In this document: positions 27,001-36,045 of the stretch, piece after piece
How the letters are laid out: each line of letters begins with the position of its first letter
Position numbering within the stretch: position 1 is the stretch's first letter
Assembly (NCBI GenBank): GCA_900543485.1
Contig: UQRM01000006.1
Span: forward strand, 1 to 64,000
Origin: an uncultured Eubacterium sp.
GTDB lineage: Bacteria > Bacillota > Clostridia > Peptostreptococcales > Anaerovoracaceae
Direction: 5' to 3'
DNA length: 64,000 bases
Notes under the pieces: generated by a model
Seen by the model: the letters and a program-made list of their open reading frames with translations, nothing else
What the model was told of the DNA's origin: nothing
The model's database searches: none
Made by a program: the position numbers and the translations under genes

Positions 27001-27804
27001 TCCCTCTATTCTCACGATACCGCTCTCCGAAGTCACCTCTCCGATAGACGTAAGTACCCCCGAGATCGGGTTTCCCATTATAAGATTTCCCTTAACAGGT
27101 GTGTACGCTTTCTTTCGTCTGCCTTTGAACCCTTTGCCTCCACTGCCTCCAGCGGACTGCGACGGAAACGACCTGGAATTCTCGACTGATGGAGATGCTC
27201 CCGGAGTGGCAGCGTGATCCTGTCTGTCGCTCCGCATCACAGCCGCACGTTCCTGATGCTCCTCGAACACTGAACGTTCTTTCTCTTCCATCTTTCTTCC
27301 CAAATCCCTGTACTCCTGGCTGTCGTTCTCGAACCTTACGCTGATATCCTCCTTCAGATCCCGCTTCAACAGCATCTGGAATTTCCCGGCGACATCCCTG
27401 TTGAGGATCTCCACCGACAGCTCACCCAGAGCATATATCACCAGCTGATTTTCCTCCAGACGCCACTTGTCTCTGTATATGGTCTTGGTCACATGAGCGT
27501 ACCGCCCGTTGACCAGCGCTATCATATGCTCTATGTAAGCGCCGATGGCTTCGTCCCTGCTCTGTATCAATCCGTCATAGGACAGCCTGATCGATATATC
27601 CTTTATTTCCGGAAGCCGTCCTTGAAGAGTCCGCTTGAATCTGTCTATGGTCTCATATGGCAACACGAAATTGAGCTCTGCCTCCAGCTCCAATACTCCC
27701 GTTTCCCTGGACAGCACAGCTCTCTTCATCTCAAACTTTATATCATCCTTCGAATACCCTTCCAGTTTCGAAAAATCAATGGAATTTTCCAGTATCTCTC
27801 TCAT
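24001..27804 (-). CDS. polC: DNA polymerase III alpha subunit, PolC type, without exonuclease domain
   Basis: This is the replicative polymerase of low-GC Gram-positives. It has 1267 residues where about 1400-1450 is usual. Order seen: N-terminal domains and low-complexity linker (1-240), OB fold (about 240-345), first half of the PHP domain with HAHTKMSAMDG (362-372) and ITDHG. The second PHP half follows from about 443 (VIIFARNREGLKNLYKL). Next are the zinc site C741/C744 and C766/C769, and the polymerase acids D795/D797 in PDIDLNF. Only about 20 residues separate the PHP halves, where PolC normally carries the DEDD proofreading domain, and no DxETTG motif exists in the protein. The start ATG follows GGAGG and overlaps ispG by 29 bp. 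Confidence 0.93.
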   Translation of the reverse strand: MREILENSIDFSKLEGYSKDDIKFEMKRAVLSRETGVLELEAELNFVLPYETIDRFKRTLQGRLPEIKDISIRLSYDGLIQSRDEAIGAYIEHMIALVNGRYAHVTKTIYRDKWRLEENQLVIYALGELSVEILNRDVAGKFQMLLKRDLKEDISVRFENDSQEYRDLGRKMEEKERSVFEEHQERAAVMRSDRQDHAATPGASPSVENSRSFPSQSAGGSGGKGFKGRRKKAYTPVKGNLIMGNPISGVLTSIGEVTSESGIVRIEGELFRKDSRTTRSDSKLVSLYITDKLTSICVKAFVLNEKWEDIDTHLSKGDGIRIQGMAQWDRYDNCVTIMADSIEKTEKNERVDTYPEKRVELHAHTKMSAMDGLNDIKHMIKTAEKWGHRAVAITDHGVVQAFPDASHAAKDIKILYGCEGYLLEDKDLIREDGTIDYKGRGTNHVIIFARNREGLKNLYKLVSISHLEYFYKKPRIPKSVLQQHREGLIIGSACEAGEIYRAILNGESEDELKRLVDFYDYLEIQPLINNKFLIENGLVKNEEELKENNRKIIALGERYGKPVVATCDAHYFDEEEALYRRILMAGQGFKDVEGDKGLYFRTTQEMMEEFMYLGEEKAYEVVVENTNRIADMIEPMMPVPEGKFPPKIAGAEEDLRRACEERAAAMYGSPLPEEIRARLDKELNSIIDNGYAVMYRSAEMLVKKSLADGYLVGSRGSVGSSFAATMSGITEVNPLPPHYLCPNCKHLEWGDNEKYDCGVDMPDKVCPECGTPYNKEGFTIPFETFLGFEANKEPDIDLNFAGEYQGTAQKYVEEIFGERNVFKAGTIGTIKDKTAFGYVAKYFEERGINVNRFEMDRLTSCCEGVRKTSGQHPGGIIIVPEGHEIYEFCPVQHPANDVKSDIITTHFDYHSIDQNLLKLDILGHDAPSMIRQLQDMTGVDPTKVPIKDDKVMTIFNGIEGLDIKNPDYRFTHGSYGIPEFGTKFVRQMLDDTKPEAFADLVRISGFSHGTDVWLGNAQELITNGTATMKDAISTRDDIMNYLRLKGVPNKDAFTIMEKVRKGKGLTPEQEELMRANDVPDWYIESCKKIKYMFPRAHAVAYVMMSNRIAYYKVYHPVEFYAVYFTAKVAYFDEKVILRGIEAIESRMDEIIRKGQDASKKEEDELPVLEVAYEMCSRGYEFAPARLGISDSLRFLSYEGKVLLPFVAITGVGEGAATYFEEEYRKRPYETVEDVSERGKINRTALDEMRQHGVLDGLPETAQISLFG

Positions 27805-28849
27805 ATGCCTCCGCCATCTTCACTATCTCATCCGCGATGTCTTCTTCCTTCACCGTCTTCACTATCTGTCCTCCTGTAAAGAGGACTCCTTTTCCCTTGC
27901 CGCAGGCCACCCCTATATCTGAACCTTTGGCCTCTCCGGGACCATTGACCACGCAGCCCATCACAGCGATCCTCAGATGCCTGCTTATCCTGTCTCTCAG
28001 CACCTCGGTCCGCCGCTCTATCTCATCGGCTATGGCCTGCAGATCCACCTCGGTCCTTCCGCAGGTAGGGCAGGATATGATCTCTATTTTTTCCCGCCGC
28101 ATCCCCACAGCCGCCAGTATCTTCTTGGCCAGCAGCACCTCTTCCACCGGATCTGCCGTCAAGGATACTCTCATAGTGTTCCCTATCCCTGAAAGCAGCA
28201 GCGCCCCGATACCCGCTGCCGATTTTACCTTGCCCATTTCCAGTGTTCCTGCCTCTGTCACTCCTATATGGAGAGGATAATCGGATCTTTCGTCTACCAG
28301 CCTGTAAGCATCGAAGTTCATCTTCACGTCAGATGATTTCAGGGAGATGACTATGTCATCGAAGTCATACTTTTCCAGCAGCGCCACATTCCTCAATGCG
28401 CTTTCCGCCAGTCCTTCGGCTGTCACACGCCCGTACTTTTCCAGGATATCCTTTTCCAGAGAGCCTGAATTGACGCCGACCCTTATAGGAACACCGCACC
28501 TCCTGGCCAACTTCACAATCTGGCGTACACCTTCTTCCGAGCCAATGTTGCCGGGATTTATCCTTATCTTGTCGGCACCCGACTCCATGGCCGCCAGAGC
28601 CAGACTGTAATCGAAATGTATATCTGCCACCACCGGTATACGCGCCTTGTTCTTTATCTCCTTCAACGCCTCCGCCGCGTCCATATCCGGCACAGCCACC
28701 CGGACTATCTGACAACCCGCTTCCTCCAGCGATCTTATCTGCTCTACGGTGGCCACGATATCGGATGTTTTCGTATTTGTCATGGACTGTATGGAAACAG
28801 GGCTTTCTCCGCCTATTTTCACATCACCGCATAAAACGCTCTTTTTCAT
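27776..28849 (-). CDS. ispG: 4-hydroxy-3-methylbut-2-enyl-diphosphate synthase IspG (GcpE)
   Basis: This [4Fe-4S] enzyme of the MEP isoprenoid pathway has 357 residues. It opens with GGESPVSIQSMTNTKT, and the cluster cysteines lie in SCPTCGRTEVD and CVVNGPGEA in the C-terminal half. It belongs to the uppS-cdsA-dxr-rseP-ispG-polC operon, so two MEP enzymes (Dxr, IspG) are made with the undecaprenyl synthase. Confidence 0.95.
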   Translation of the reverse strand: MKKSVLCGDVKIGGESPVSIQSMTNTKTSDIVATVEQIRSLEEAGCQIVRVAVPDMDAAEALKEIKNKARIPVVADIHFDYSLALAAMESGADKIRINPGNIGSEEGVRQIVKLARRCGVPIRVGVNSGSLEKDILEKYGRVTAEGLAESALRNVALLEKYDFDDIVISLKSSDVKMNFDAYRLVDERSDYPLHIGVTEAGTLEMGKVKSAAGIGALLLSGIGNTMRVSLTADPVEEVLLAKKILAAVGMRREKIEIISCPTCGRTEVDLQAIADEIERRTEVLRDRISRHLRIAVMGCVVNGPGEAKGSDIGVACGKGKGVLFTGGQIVKTVKEEDIADEIVKMAEAYERDTGKFH

Positions 28850-28895
28850 GATAATATCACGTCTTCCTTTCCCCGATGATCGGCGCCCTGCACTC

Positions 28896-29909
28896 CTATG
28901 AGAACAACGGGACGATGAATCTCACGATATCGTTCCACGTGACGTAGACCATCAGCGCCATCAGCAACACGATGCCGATGAAGTGTATCTTTCCCTCCAT
29001 CTCATCAGTGACCTTCTTTCCCGTTATCTTCCTTATCAGCAGGAACAACAGCCTTCCTCCGTCGAGGGCCGGGAACGGCAACATGTTCATCACCGCCAGG
29101 TTAAGGCTCAGCAGCGCCGACAGATATACGACATATATCACTCCGGCTCTCGCCGTGTCGTTGACCATGTATACTATACCTACAGGGCCGCTCAATTCCT
29201 GGGTAGACACCTGCCCGGTGATGAGCTGCTTGATGATGTCATACATCATCACCGTCATCTCACCGGTGTTCTTCACGCCATCGCCTATGGCCGTGAACAG
29301 ATTGTGACTCACTCTGGCGCTTATCCCGACCATAGCTCTGCCTGCCTCTTCATTGTATTCAGGCTGAGTCGAAAACGTCGCTTCCCGTCCATCCCGCATG
29401 ACTGTTATATCGGTTTCCGCGCCTTCTCCGGCTCCTATCAGCGATAATATCTCTTCCCAGTCGTCGATCTTCTCTCCATTGACAGCTACGATCTCATCTC
29501 CTGCCTGAAGTCCTGCTTCATATGCCGGAGAATCGGTCTGGACTTCATCTATCACTGTAGTAGCCTGGCCTGACCAGAAAGCGATGATTATCATCAGTAT
29601 CACTGCCGTCAGCAGGTTCATGAAAGCCCCTGCCGCCAGCACGATAGCCCTCTGCCATGCCGGCTTGTTATTGAATGCCCGCTCGTCCTCCGAATCCTCG
29701 TCTTCTCCTTCCATGGCACAGAATCCGCCTATAGGAAGTATCCTCAGTGAATAGAGCGTCTCACCTCTCTGCCGTTTGAAAAAGGCCGGCCCCATCCCTA
29801 TTGAAAATTCGTTGACCTTGACACCGCAGGCTTTAGCTGCGATGAAATGTCCGAACTCGTGAACGAATATCAGCACACAGAATATCAAAATGGCGTATAT
29901 TATCGTCAT
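28896..29909 (-). CDS. rseP: RseP/RasP site-2 metalloprotease
   Basis: This intramembrane zinc protease cleaves membrane anchors, for example anti-sigma factors and signal-peptide remnants. Zinc ligands lie in HEFGH (about residues 18-22) in the first membrane helix and in LDGGR near residue 290. A PDZ domain occupies about residues 115-190. It is 337 residues with four hydrophobic segments, between dxr and ispG as in many Firmicutes. Confidence 0.94.
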   Translation of the reverse strand: MTIIYAILIFCVLIFVHEFGHFIAAKACGVKVNEFSIGMGPAFFKRQRGETLYSLRILPIGGFCAMEGEDEDSEDERAFNNKPAWQRAIVLAAGAFMNLLTAVILMIIIAFWSGQATTVIDEVQTDSPAYEAGLQAGDEIVAVNGEKIDDWEEILSLIGAGEGAETDITVMRDGREATFSTQPEYNEEAGRAMVGISARVSHNLFTAIGDGVKNTGEMTVMMYDIIKQLITGQVSTQELSGPVGIVYMVNDTARAGVIYVVYLSALLSLNLAVMNMLPFPALDGGRLLFLLIRKITGKKVTDEMEGKIHFIGIVLLMALMVYVTWNDIVRFIVPLFS

Positions 29910-29922
29910 CAGTCTCCTCCAC

Positions 29923-31071
29923 TCAGATCATTTTCCTCATTTTATCTCTTATCTTCATATCTTCTTCCAATATCCCCTCTATATCCATATGGTATTTAGG
30001 CACATGCTCCTCCATGACCCTCACCAGCATATCTTGTATGTCTACGAACCTTATCTTTCCCGACAGAAACATTTCCACAAGGATCTCGTTGGCTCCATTG
30101 AGCGCCACAGGACAGCTTCCACCTCTGCGGCATGCCTCATAAGCCAGATCCACCGTCCTGAACACGTCCCTGTCAAGCTTATAGAACGTCATCCCTTCAC
30201 CTAACGCTGTCAGATCCAGCCCCGGCTCTTCCTTCGGGGCTTCCAGTCTGTCAGGATATGAAAGCGCATATGCGATAGGCACCCTCATGTCCGGGTCTCC
30301 CATCTGTCCTATGACGCTGCCATCTCTGTACTCTACCGCCGAATGAAGGATGCTCTGAGGATGGACCACTACTTCTATCTTCTCCACAGGGATGTCAAAA
30401 AGCCATCTGGCCTCTATCACTTCCAGCCCCTTATTCATCATCGTCGCCGAATCTATCGTTATCTTTTTTCCCATGGACCAGTTAGGGTGAGCCAGCGCCT
30501 GCTCCAGCGTGACATGTTCCAGCTGACTGCGGCTGCAGCCTCTGAAAGGCCCGCCTGATGCTGTCAATATCACTCTCTTCACTTTCCTGACATCATTGCC
30601 CTGCAGGCATTGAAAAATAGCGCTATGCTCGCTGTCCACCGGCAAAAAAGCCACACCTCTGCGCTTCACGGCTTCCATCACCAGCTGACCGCCTACCACC
30701 AGCGTCTCCTTATTGGCGAAAGCTATATCCTTACCGGCTTCTATCGCTGCCATGGTAGGCTCCAGCCCCTTCATGCCCATCAGAGAATTGATGACCATAT
30801 CGCACCCTTCCATAGATGCGATGGCTTTCAGGCCCTCGTCGCCACAGAAGACCTCCACCTTCGGGAATTCTCCCGCCAGTTCTGACGCGTCTCTCTCGCA
30901 GGCCACGCACACTGCTTCCGGTCTGAAATCAGCTATCTGCTGCCTCAGCAGCCCTACGTTCTTTTCACAGGAAAGAGCCGCCACAGAAAATGCGGCTCTG
31001 TTTCTCGATATCACATCGAGAGCCTGAGTCCCTATCGATCCCGTACTCCCCAAAATCGAAATCCTTTTCAT
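29923..31071 (-). CDS. dxr: 1-deoxy-D-xylulose 5-phosphate reductoisomerase
   Basis: This enzyme makes MEP, the first committed step of the pathway, using NADPH. The Rossmann motif ILGSTGSIGTQALDVI is at residues 5-20. The metal and substrate region reads PVDSEHSAIFQCL, then GPFRG and LEVIEARWLF. At 382 residues it has normal length. It is 14 bases upstream of rseP. Confidence 0.96.
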   Translation of the reverse strand: MKRISILGSTGSIGTQALDVISRNRAAFSVAALSCEKNVGLLRQQIADFRPEAVCVACERDASELAGEFPKVEVFCGDEGLKAIASMEGCDMVINSLMGMKGLEPTMAAIEAGKDIAFANKETLVVGGQLVMEAVKRRGVAFLPVDSEHSAIFQCLQGNDVRKVKRVILTASGGPFRGCSRSQLEHVTLEQALAHPNWSMGKKITIDSATMMNKGLEVIEARWLFDIPVEKIEVVVHPQSILHSAVEYRDGSVIGQMGDPDMRVPIAYALSYPDRLEAPKEEPGLDLTALGEGMTFYKLDRDVFRTVDLAYEACRRGGSCPVALNGANEILVEMFLSGKIRFVDIQDMLVRVMEEHVPKYHMDIEGILEEDMKIRDKMRKMI

Positions 31072-31098
31072 AAATATAAGCCTCTTGAATCAATACAG

Positions 31099-31890
31099 CT
31101 ATGCCAGATATCCCATCACCAAAACTATATAATAGTATACCATCGGCCCCGTAAACAATACGCTGTCGAACCTGTCCAGTATACCCCCGTGACCCGGTAT
31201 CAGATTGCCGTAATCCTTTATTCCCATCTTCCTCTTGAATACCGACGCAGTCAGGTCCCCGAACTGGGAAATGATCCCTCCAAGGACGCCTATTATCATG
31301 CAGTGGACGAGAACGTCATCCATGAAGAAATATCCGAACAGTCCGCTGAGCACCACGCTTCCGATAACACCTCCGACAGATCCCTCTATGGTCTTCTTAG
31401 GGCTTATATGAGGACACAACTTGTGTTTTCCCAGCAAGTACCCGCTGAAATACGCCATTATATCAGTCCCGAATGCTGTGATGACGATGAGCCATACCAT
31501 CAAGCCATACTGAGTCTGCTCCACCAGTGTCACATGGAATGAAAAAAACACCACATAGAATATGCCGGTAATGGTCGCCATGGCGTCCTCCAGCTTTCTA
31601 TGTTCTATGTCGAACAGATACAGAAGACTGGCCACTACTACCGCGAAGGACCACAGCATATACCACTCAACGCGTCCATCGCCAAAAAGCTCCACCGCAT
31701 ACAACACTACAGCCGCCGCTACGGCAATGGTGAAGCTGGGCTTCACTCCCATCGCTCTGAATCCATTGTAAAATTCCCTCACGCCCATTATTCCTATGAG
31801 AAGGCAGGCTGCAAAAAGTACATATCCTCCCAGCAGCAGGATCACCAATAGCGGGAGCATGATAAGTCCCGAAAGAACTCTTGTCTTCAT
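31099..31890 (-). CDS. cdsA: phosphatidate cytidylyltransferase CdsA
   Basis: This polytopic membrane enzyme makes CDP-diacylglycerol for phospholipid synthesis. The signature KDYGNLIPGHGGILDRFDSV is near residues 225-245, with several hydrophobic segments before it. It begins four bases after the uppS stop. Confidence 0.94.
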   Translation of the reverse strand: MKTRVLSGLIMLPLLVILLLGGYVLFAACLLIGIMGVREFYNGFRAMGVKPSFTIAVAAAVVLYAVELFGDGRVEWYMLWSFAVVVASLLYLFDIEHRKLEDAMATITGIFYVVFFSFHVTLVEQTQYGLMVWLIVITAFGTDIMAYFSGYLLGKHKLCPHISPKKTIEGSVGGVIGSVVLSGLFGYFFMDDVLVHCMIIGVLGGIISQFGDLTASVFKRKMGIKDYGNLIPGHGGILDRFDSVLFTGPMVYYYIVLVMGYLA

Positions 31891-31893
31891 CTG

Positions 31894-32616
31894 TCATCTA
31901 CCTCCGAATCTTCTGTCTCTGCTCTGATACTCAGCGATGGCTTTTTCGTATTCCTCGGGAGTGAAATCAGGCCACAGCACATCGGAAAAGACCAGTTCGC
32001 TGTAGGCACTCTGCCACAGGAGGAAATTGGAAAGGCGCAGCTCTCCGCTGGTCCTTATTATCAATTCCGGATCAGGTACATCGGCATGGAGCCGTCCTGT
32101 TGACAATTCATCCGATATCATCTCCTCAGTGATGTCTCCCGGCTGCAGCTGGCCCGCCGCCACCTTTTCGCCCAGCGCTCTGACAGCCTCTTTTATCTCG
32201 CCGCGTCCTCCGTAATTGAGGGCTATATTGAACTGCAGACCTGTATTGTCAGCAGTATCCGCCAGCGTCTTTTCCAGGCTTTTCACCGCATCCTTAGGCA
32301 GCTCGCTGTAATTACCCAGCACCTTCACCTTCACATTATTTTCCACCAGCTCCTGAAGATCGCTGTTGACATACGTCACCAGCAGCTTGAATATACCGGT
32401 GACCTCAGTAATAGAGCGCTTCCAGTTTTCGGTAGAAAAGGCGTACACCGTAAGATATTTTATCCCCAGCTTATCGGAATGATCCACGATCTTTTTCATG
32501 GCCTTCATCCCGGCGTTATGACCTGCCAGCCGCGGCAGGCCCTTGCTTTTGGCCCATCTCCCATTGCCATCCATTATGACAGCTACGTGGACGGGCATCC
32601 TCTCTTTATCGATCAT
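31894..32616 (-). CDS. uppS: undecaprenyl diphosphate synthase
   Basis: This cis-prenyltransferase makes the C55 lipid carrier for cell-wall synthesis. The active-site block VAVIMDGNGRWAKSKGLPRLAGH starts at about residue 11, and RTSGELRLSNFLLWQSAYSE lies towards the C-terminus. The start is the ATG at 32616, with a weak AGG site; the longer frame runs through a leader hairpin. Confidence 0.94.
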   Translation of the reverse strand: MIDKERMPVHVAVIMDGNGRWAKSKGLPRLAGHNAGMKAMKKIVDHSDKLGIKYLTVYAFSTENWKRSITEVTGIFKLLVTYVNSDLQELVENNVKVKVLGNYSELPKDAVKSLEKTLADTADNTGLQFNIALNYGGRGEIKEAVRALGEKVAAGQLQPGDITEEMISDELSTGRLHADVPDPELIIRTSGELRLSNFLLWQSAYSELVFSDVLWPDFTPEEYEKAIAEYQSRDRRFGGR

Positions 32617-32637
32617 ATTAAAACCTGTATCTCGCAA

Positions 32638-32665
32638 ATAGATGTGACCACCGGGCCACATCTAT
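32638..32665 (-). promoter_or_regulatory. stem-loop between frr and uppS
   Basis: The 9-bp stem ATAGATGTG/CACATCTAT with a 10-nt loop sits in the gap between frr and uppS, just ahead of a weak uppS ribosome site. There is no T run, so it is more likely a processing or translation-control hairpin than a terminator. Confidence 0.45.
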
Positions 32666-32692
32666 CTGTCATCTCACATATTTATCAACTGA

Positions 32693-33250
32693 TTAAACTT
32701 CCATTATCTCCTTTTCCTTGTCGGCCACGATCTTGTCGATATCCTTGATAGCTTTATCCACAGCCTTCTGGATATCGTCCATGGTGTCCTTCGCGTCATC
32801 TTCGGTGAAATCACCGTTCTTTTCCATCTTCTTGACCTTGTCGTTGGCGTCTCTTCTCAGGTTCCTGATAGCCACCTTCGTGTCCTCGCCCATTTTCTTT
32901 ACTGTCTTGTTCAGCTCTTTTCTTCGCTCTTCTGTCACCTGAGGTATCTGGAGCCTGATCACCTTTCCGTCGTTGACAGGATTGATGCCGATGTTGGCCG
33001 CATTGATAGCTTTCTCTATCTCAGGGATACTCTTGGGATCGAATGGAGATATCATCAATGTCCTGGGTTCCGGCACCGATATGTTAGCCAGCGCCTTCAG
33101 CGGCGTCGGCGTACCGTAATACTCCACTGTAACCTTGTCGACGAGGGCCGCGTTGGCTCGTCCCGCTCTCACCGTTCCCAGTTCTTCCTTCAATACGTGC
33201 AGACTTTTTTCCACCTTTTCTTCCATGGTTTTGATATCAAAATCACTCAT
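32693..33250 (-). CDS. frr: ribosome recycling factor
   Basis: This factor splits post-termination ribosomes with EF-G. The protein (185 residues) shows LGTVRAGRANAALVDKVTVEYYGTPTPL and the IRNLRRDANDKVKK block. The start is the ATG at 33250, after GGAGG with a 7-base gap. Confidence 0.96.
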   Translation of the reverse strand: MSDFDIKTMEEKVEKSLHVLKEELGTVRAGRANAALVDKVTVEYYGTPTPLKALANISVPEPRTLMISPFDPKSIPEIEKAINAANIGINPVNDGKVIRLQIPQVTEERRKELNKTVKKMGEDTKVAIRNLRRDANDKVKKMEKNGDFTEDDAKDTMDDIQKAVDKAIKDIDKIVADKEKEIMEV

Positions 33251-33274
33251 CTTGTTTCCTCCAAATATCATTTA

Positions 33275-33979
33275 TCATTTAATGATGGTTCCGATCTTCT
33301 CTCCGCAGACGGCTTTCATCACATTGCCTTCTTCCGCCAGAGCGAATACATGTATAGCGATATTGTTGTCCCTGCATAAGGACGCTGCCGTCGAATCCAT
33401 TACTTTCAAATCCTTCTCCAGTACCTCTCTGTGGGTAAGAGACTCGTACCTGATAGCGTCCGGATTCTTCTCCGGATCGTCCGAATACACAGCGTCGACC
33501 TTCTTGGCCAGCAGAATCACTTCCGCGTCTATCTCCGCAGCTCTCAGCGCAGCTGTCGTATCGGTAGAGAAGAAAGGGTTCCCCGTTCCGGCACCGAATA
33601 TGACTACTTTCCCGTGTTCCAGATGGCTCATGGCTTTTCGCCTTACATAAGGCTCCGCGACCTCCCGCATCTCAATAGCTGACTGGACTCTCGTAGGGAT
33701 ACCTTCCGCTTCGAACGAATCCTGAAGAGCCATGGCGTTTATCACTGTCGCCAGCATCCCCATATAGTCCGCTGTCGCCCTGTCCATGCTCTTGCCGGTA
33801 CGCCCTCTCCAGAAGTTTCCGCCGCCTACTACCACGGCCACTTCGACACCCATCTGGGTGATTTCCTTTATCTGGAGCGCCACTTTCTTCAGCATTTCCT
33901 CGCTGATGCCAAAGTGATCCTCTCCCGCAAGTGCTTCTCCGCTGATCTTCAGCAGTACTCGCTTGTATTTTGCCTCCAT
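33275..33979 (-). CDS. pyrH: uridylate kinase PyrH
   Basis: PyrH phosphorylates UMP to UDP. The 234-residue protein has [13 protein letters not shown] at the start, [14 protein letters not shown] at about 50-60 and [11 protein letters not shown] near the end. AAGGAG precedes the ATG. It heads the frr-uppS-cdsA-dxr-rseP-ispG-polC operon. The usual upstream rpsB-tsf genes are absent; a hybrid kinase and his operon take that place. Confidence 0.95.
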   Translation of the reverse strand: MEAKYKRVLLKISGEALAGEDHFGISEEMLKKVALQIKEITQMGVEVAVVVGGGNFWRGRTGKSMDRATADYMGMLATVINAMALQDSFEAEGIPTRVQSAIEMREVAEPYVRRKAMSHLEHGKVVIFGAGTGNPFFSTDTTAALRAAEIDAEVILLAKKVDAVYSDDPEKNPDAIRYESLTHREVLEKDLKVMDSTAASLCRDNNIAIHVFALAEEGNVMKAVCGEKIGTIIK

Positions 33980-34018
33980 AACTGACTCCTTAACGTGGAT
34001 TTTATCATTGGTGGGATT

Positions 34019-34027
34019 ATTATATCA
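34019..34027 (-). promoter_or_regulatory. extended -10 promoter of pyrH operon
   Basis: TGATATAAT on the minus strand, about 40 bases before pyrH, has no clear -35. It is the same extended -10 nonamer as that before the purine permease. Confidence 0.5.
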
Positions 34028-34055
34028 TAAATCAGTTCCATACGCTACCACGCTT

Positions 34056-35225
34056 TTAATCTATCCACACTTTCAACATGTTTCTGAGTTCTTCCATCTT
34101 GAGAGGCTTCGTCAGATATCCGTCCATCCCAACTTTCTCCGCCCTCGCCCTGTCGTCCTTGAAGGCGTTGGCCGTCATGGCAATTATAGGGATATCCTTG
34201 TCTGATCGGTTGAGCCCTCTTATCATCAGTGTCGCCTGATACCCATTCATGACTGGCATCTCTATATCCATCAACACCGCTTTATAGAACCCTTCCTCCG
34301 ATTCCATGAACAGGTCCACCGCTATCTCGCCATTAGCCGCTGTTTCGGATTCATAGCCCAGATCTTCCAGATATGTGACCAGCACCTCTTTATTGTCGAC
34401 GATATCCTCCGCCACCAGTACTATCTTCCTTTCCTTCAGCCTGATCTGCTCCTGCCGTTTGAAATCCTCGATATCACTTATCTTTGTCACCCCGTCGGCT
34501 ATTCTGAAATCCAGATCCACAGTAACTCTGGTTCCTCTGCCTTCGGCGCTCTCTATGGATATCTCACCCTGGAGGGCGTCCACGATCTTCCTGACGATGG
34601 ACATTCCCAAACCCGAACCGCTCACTTCGCTTACCCTGGCGTCATCATTCCTGACAAAGGGCTCGAATATCCTGTCCAGAAAATTCTCCGGCATCCCGAT
34701 CCCGTTATCCTGACATGTGAATCTGTATGTAACCATATCGTTGTCCGGATTTTCCAGCTCCGTGACCTTTATTTCGACGAACCCACCCTGAGGAGTATAC
34801 TTTATAGCGTTTGTCCCGAGATTTATCATCACCTGCATGACATGGCTGTAATCTCCGGTGACATGACCGTTGGTGACATCCCTGTCAGAAATGCGAAGTA
34901 CGGTGCTCCTCTGCGACGCCAGCGGTTCGAGCATATTCTTCAGCTCGCCCATGAACTCAGCTATACCGAAATCCTGCTCCTTTATCAGCGTTTTCCCCTG
35001 CTCTATCCTGGTGATGTCGAGAACGCTGTTGACAAGCTGCGTTATATGGTCTCCCGCTTTGCTTATCTTGCAAAGACATGCTTCCACCTTTTCCCTGTCG
35101 TCGATGTGATTTCTGGCGATATCGCACATACCGATTATCACATTCAACGGAGTCCTTATCTCATGGGACATATTGGACAAAAACTCCGTCTTGGCTCTGT
35201 TGGCCCTTTCTGCTTCACTCTTCAT
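34056..35225 (-). CDS. hybrid histidine kinase-response regulator, no sensor domain
   Basis: This 389-residue protein starts directly with a short coiled segment and a HisKA domain (H21 in FLSNMSHEIRTPLNV). A HATPase domain follows, with an N box around NLGTNAIKYTPQGG and G boxes DNGIGMP and GSGLGMSIV. The C-terminal receiver has its phosphoacceptor in VLMDIEMPVMNGYQ. There is no membrane segment or sensory domain. GGGAG precedes the ATG and a promoter lies 130 bases upstream, so I take the start as real; truncation of a longer ancestor is possible. No partner is encoded next to it. Confidence 0.85.
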   Translation of the reverse strand: MKSEAERANRAKTEFLSNMSHEIRTPLNVIIGMCDIARNHIDDREKVEACLCKISKAGDHITQLVNSVLDITRIEQGKTLIKEQDFGIAEFMGELKNMLEPLASQRSTVLRISDRDVTNGHVTGDYSHVMQVMINLGTNAIKYTPQGGFVEIKVTELENPDNDMVTYRFTCQDNGIGMPENFLDRIFEPFVRNDDARVSEVSGSGLGMSIVRKIVDALQGEISIESAEGRGTRVTVDLDFRIADGVTKISDIEDFKRQEQIRLKERKIVLVAEDIVDNKEVLVTYLEDLGYESETAANGEIAVDLFMESEEGFYKAVLMDIEMPVMNGYQATLMIRGLNRSDKDIPIIAMTANAFKDDRARAEKVGMDGYLTKPLKMEELRNMLKVWID

Positions 35226-35355
35226 TTCGTTCTCCCTGTGGCGGCTCCTTCGACATGATCGACAAGAGCCGCAGATATTTACAACACATATTTTATCTGG
35301 TGTGCTAAAATTTCTACAGGGTATTTAATCGACATACTATATCATATTATTATAT

Positions 35356-35385
35356 ATTATACTCTATTCAGACATTTTTCGACAA
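35356..35385 (-). promoter_or_regulatory. probable promoter of the hybrid kinase
   Basis: On the minus strand the -35 TTGTCG (35380-35385), 18-bp spacer and -10 TATAAT (35356-35361) lie in the AT-rich gap after the his operon. Confidence 0.55.
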
Positions 35386-35400
35386 ATTATTCAATTGACG

Positions 35401-36045
35401 CTACTTCATCCGCTCCTGTTTCACCTTGTGATCTATCACATGGCGTTTTGCCAATTCCGCCGTCACGTCCGAAAGCTCGATACCTTGTTCTACCATCATC
35501 ACCATGATGTGATATGCCAAATCGGCTATCTCATATATAGTCTCTTCTTTATCGCCCTTGGCTCCGGCTATGATGACCTCCGTCGATTCTTCTCCGACCT
35601 TTTTCAATATCTTATCCATCCCTTTATCGAAGAGATATGTAGTATAGCTGCCTTCCTTAGGCTCCGTCTTCCTTCCTTCTATCATCTCATAGAGGCCTTT
35701 GTAGGAAAACGGTGTCTCATCCTCCGCCACATACTCCGTATTGAAGAAACAGCTCTCTGCTCCTGTATGGCAAGCTGGCCCCTTCTTTATCACTTCCACT
35801 ACCAGAGCGTCCCTGTCGCAGTCGGAAGTTATGGAGACCACCTTCTGGGTATTGCCGCTGGTCTCTCCCTTTCTCCACAGCTGCTGTCTGCTTCTGCTGT
35901 AAAAACACGTCTTCCCTTCCCTGATCGTTGTCTCCAGAGCTTCCCTGTTCATGTACGCTACCGTCAGCACCTGCTTGCTGTAGTAATCCTGCACTATCGC
36001 CGGTATCAGTCCCTTTTCGTCGAACTTAAGCTTATCCATATCCAT
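35401..36045 (-). CDS. hisIE: bifunctional HisI/HisE (PR-AMP cyclohydrolase/PR-ATP pyrophosphatase)
   Basis: This fusion catalyses steps 2 and 3 of histidine synthesis. The N-terminal cyclohydrolase domain contains [16 protein letters not shown] and the CDRDAL/GPACHTG metal region. The C-terminal pyrophosphatase has [13 protein letters not shown] and [10 protein letters not shown]. It begins on the base after the hisF stop and is the last gene of the operon. Confidence 0.95.
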   Translation of the reverse strand: MDMDKLKFDEKGLIPAIVQDYYSKQVLTVAYMNREALETTIREGKTCFYSRSRQQLWRKGETSGNTQKVVSITSDCDRDALVVEVIKKGPACHTGAESCFFNTEYVAEDETPFSYKGLYEMIEGRKTEPKEGSYTTYLFDKGMDKILKKVGEESTEVIIAGAKGDKEETIYEIADLAYHIMVMMVEQGIELSDVTAELAKRHVIDHKVKQERMK

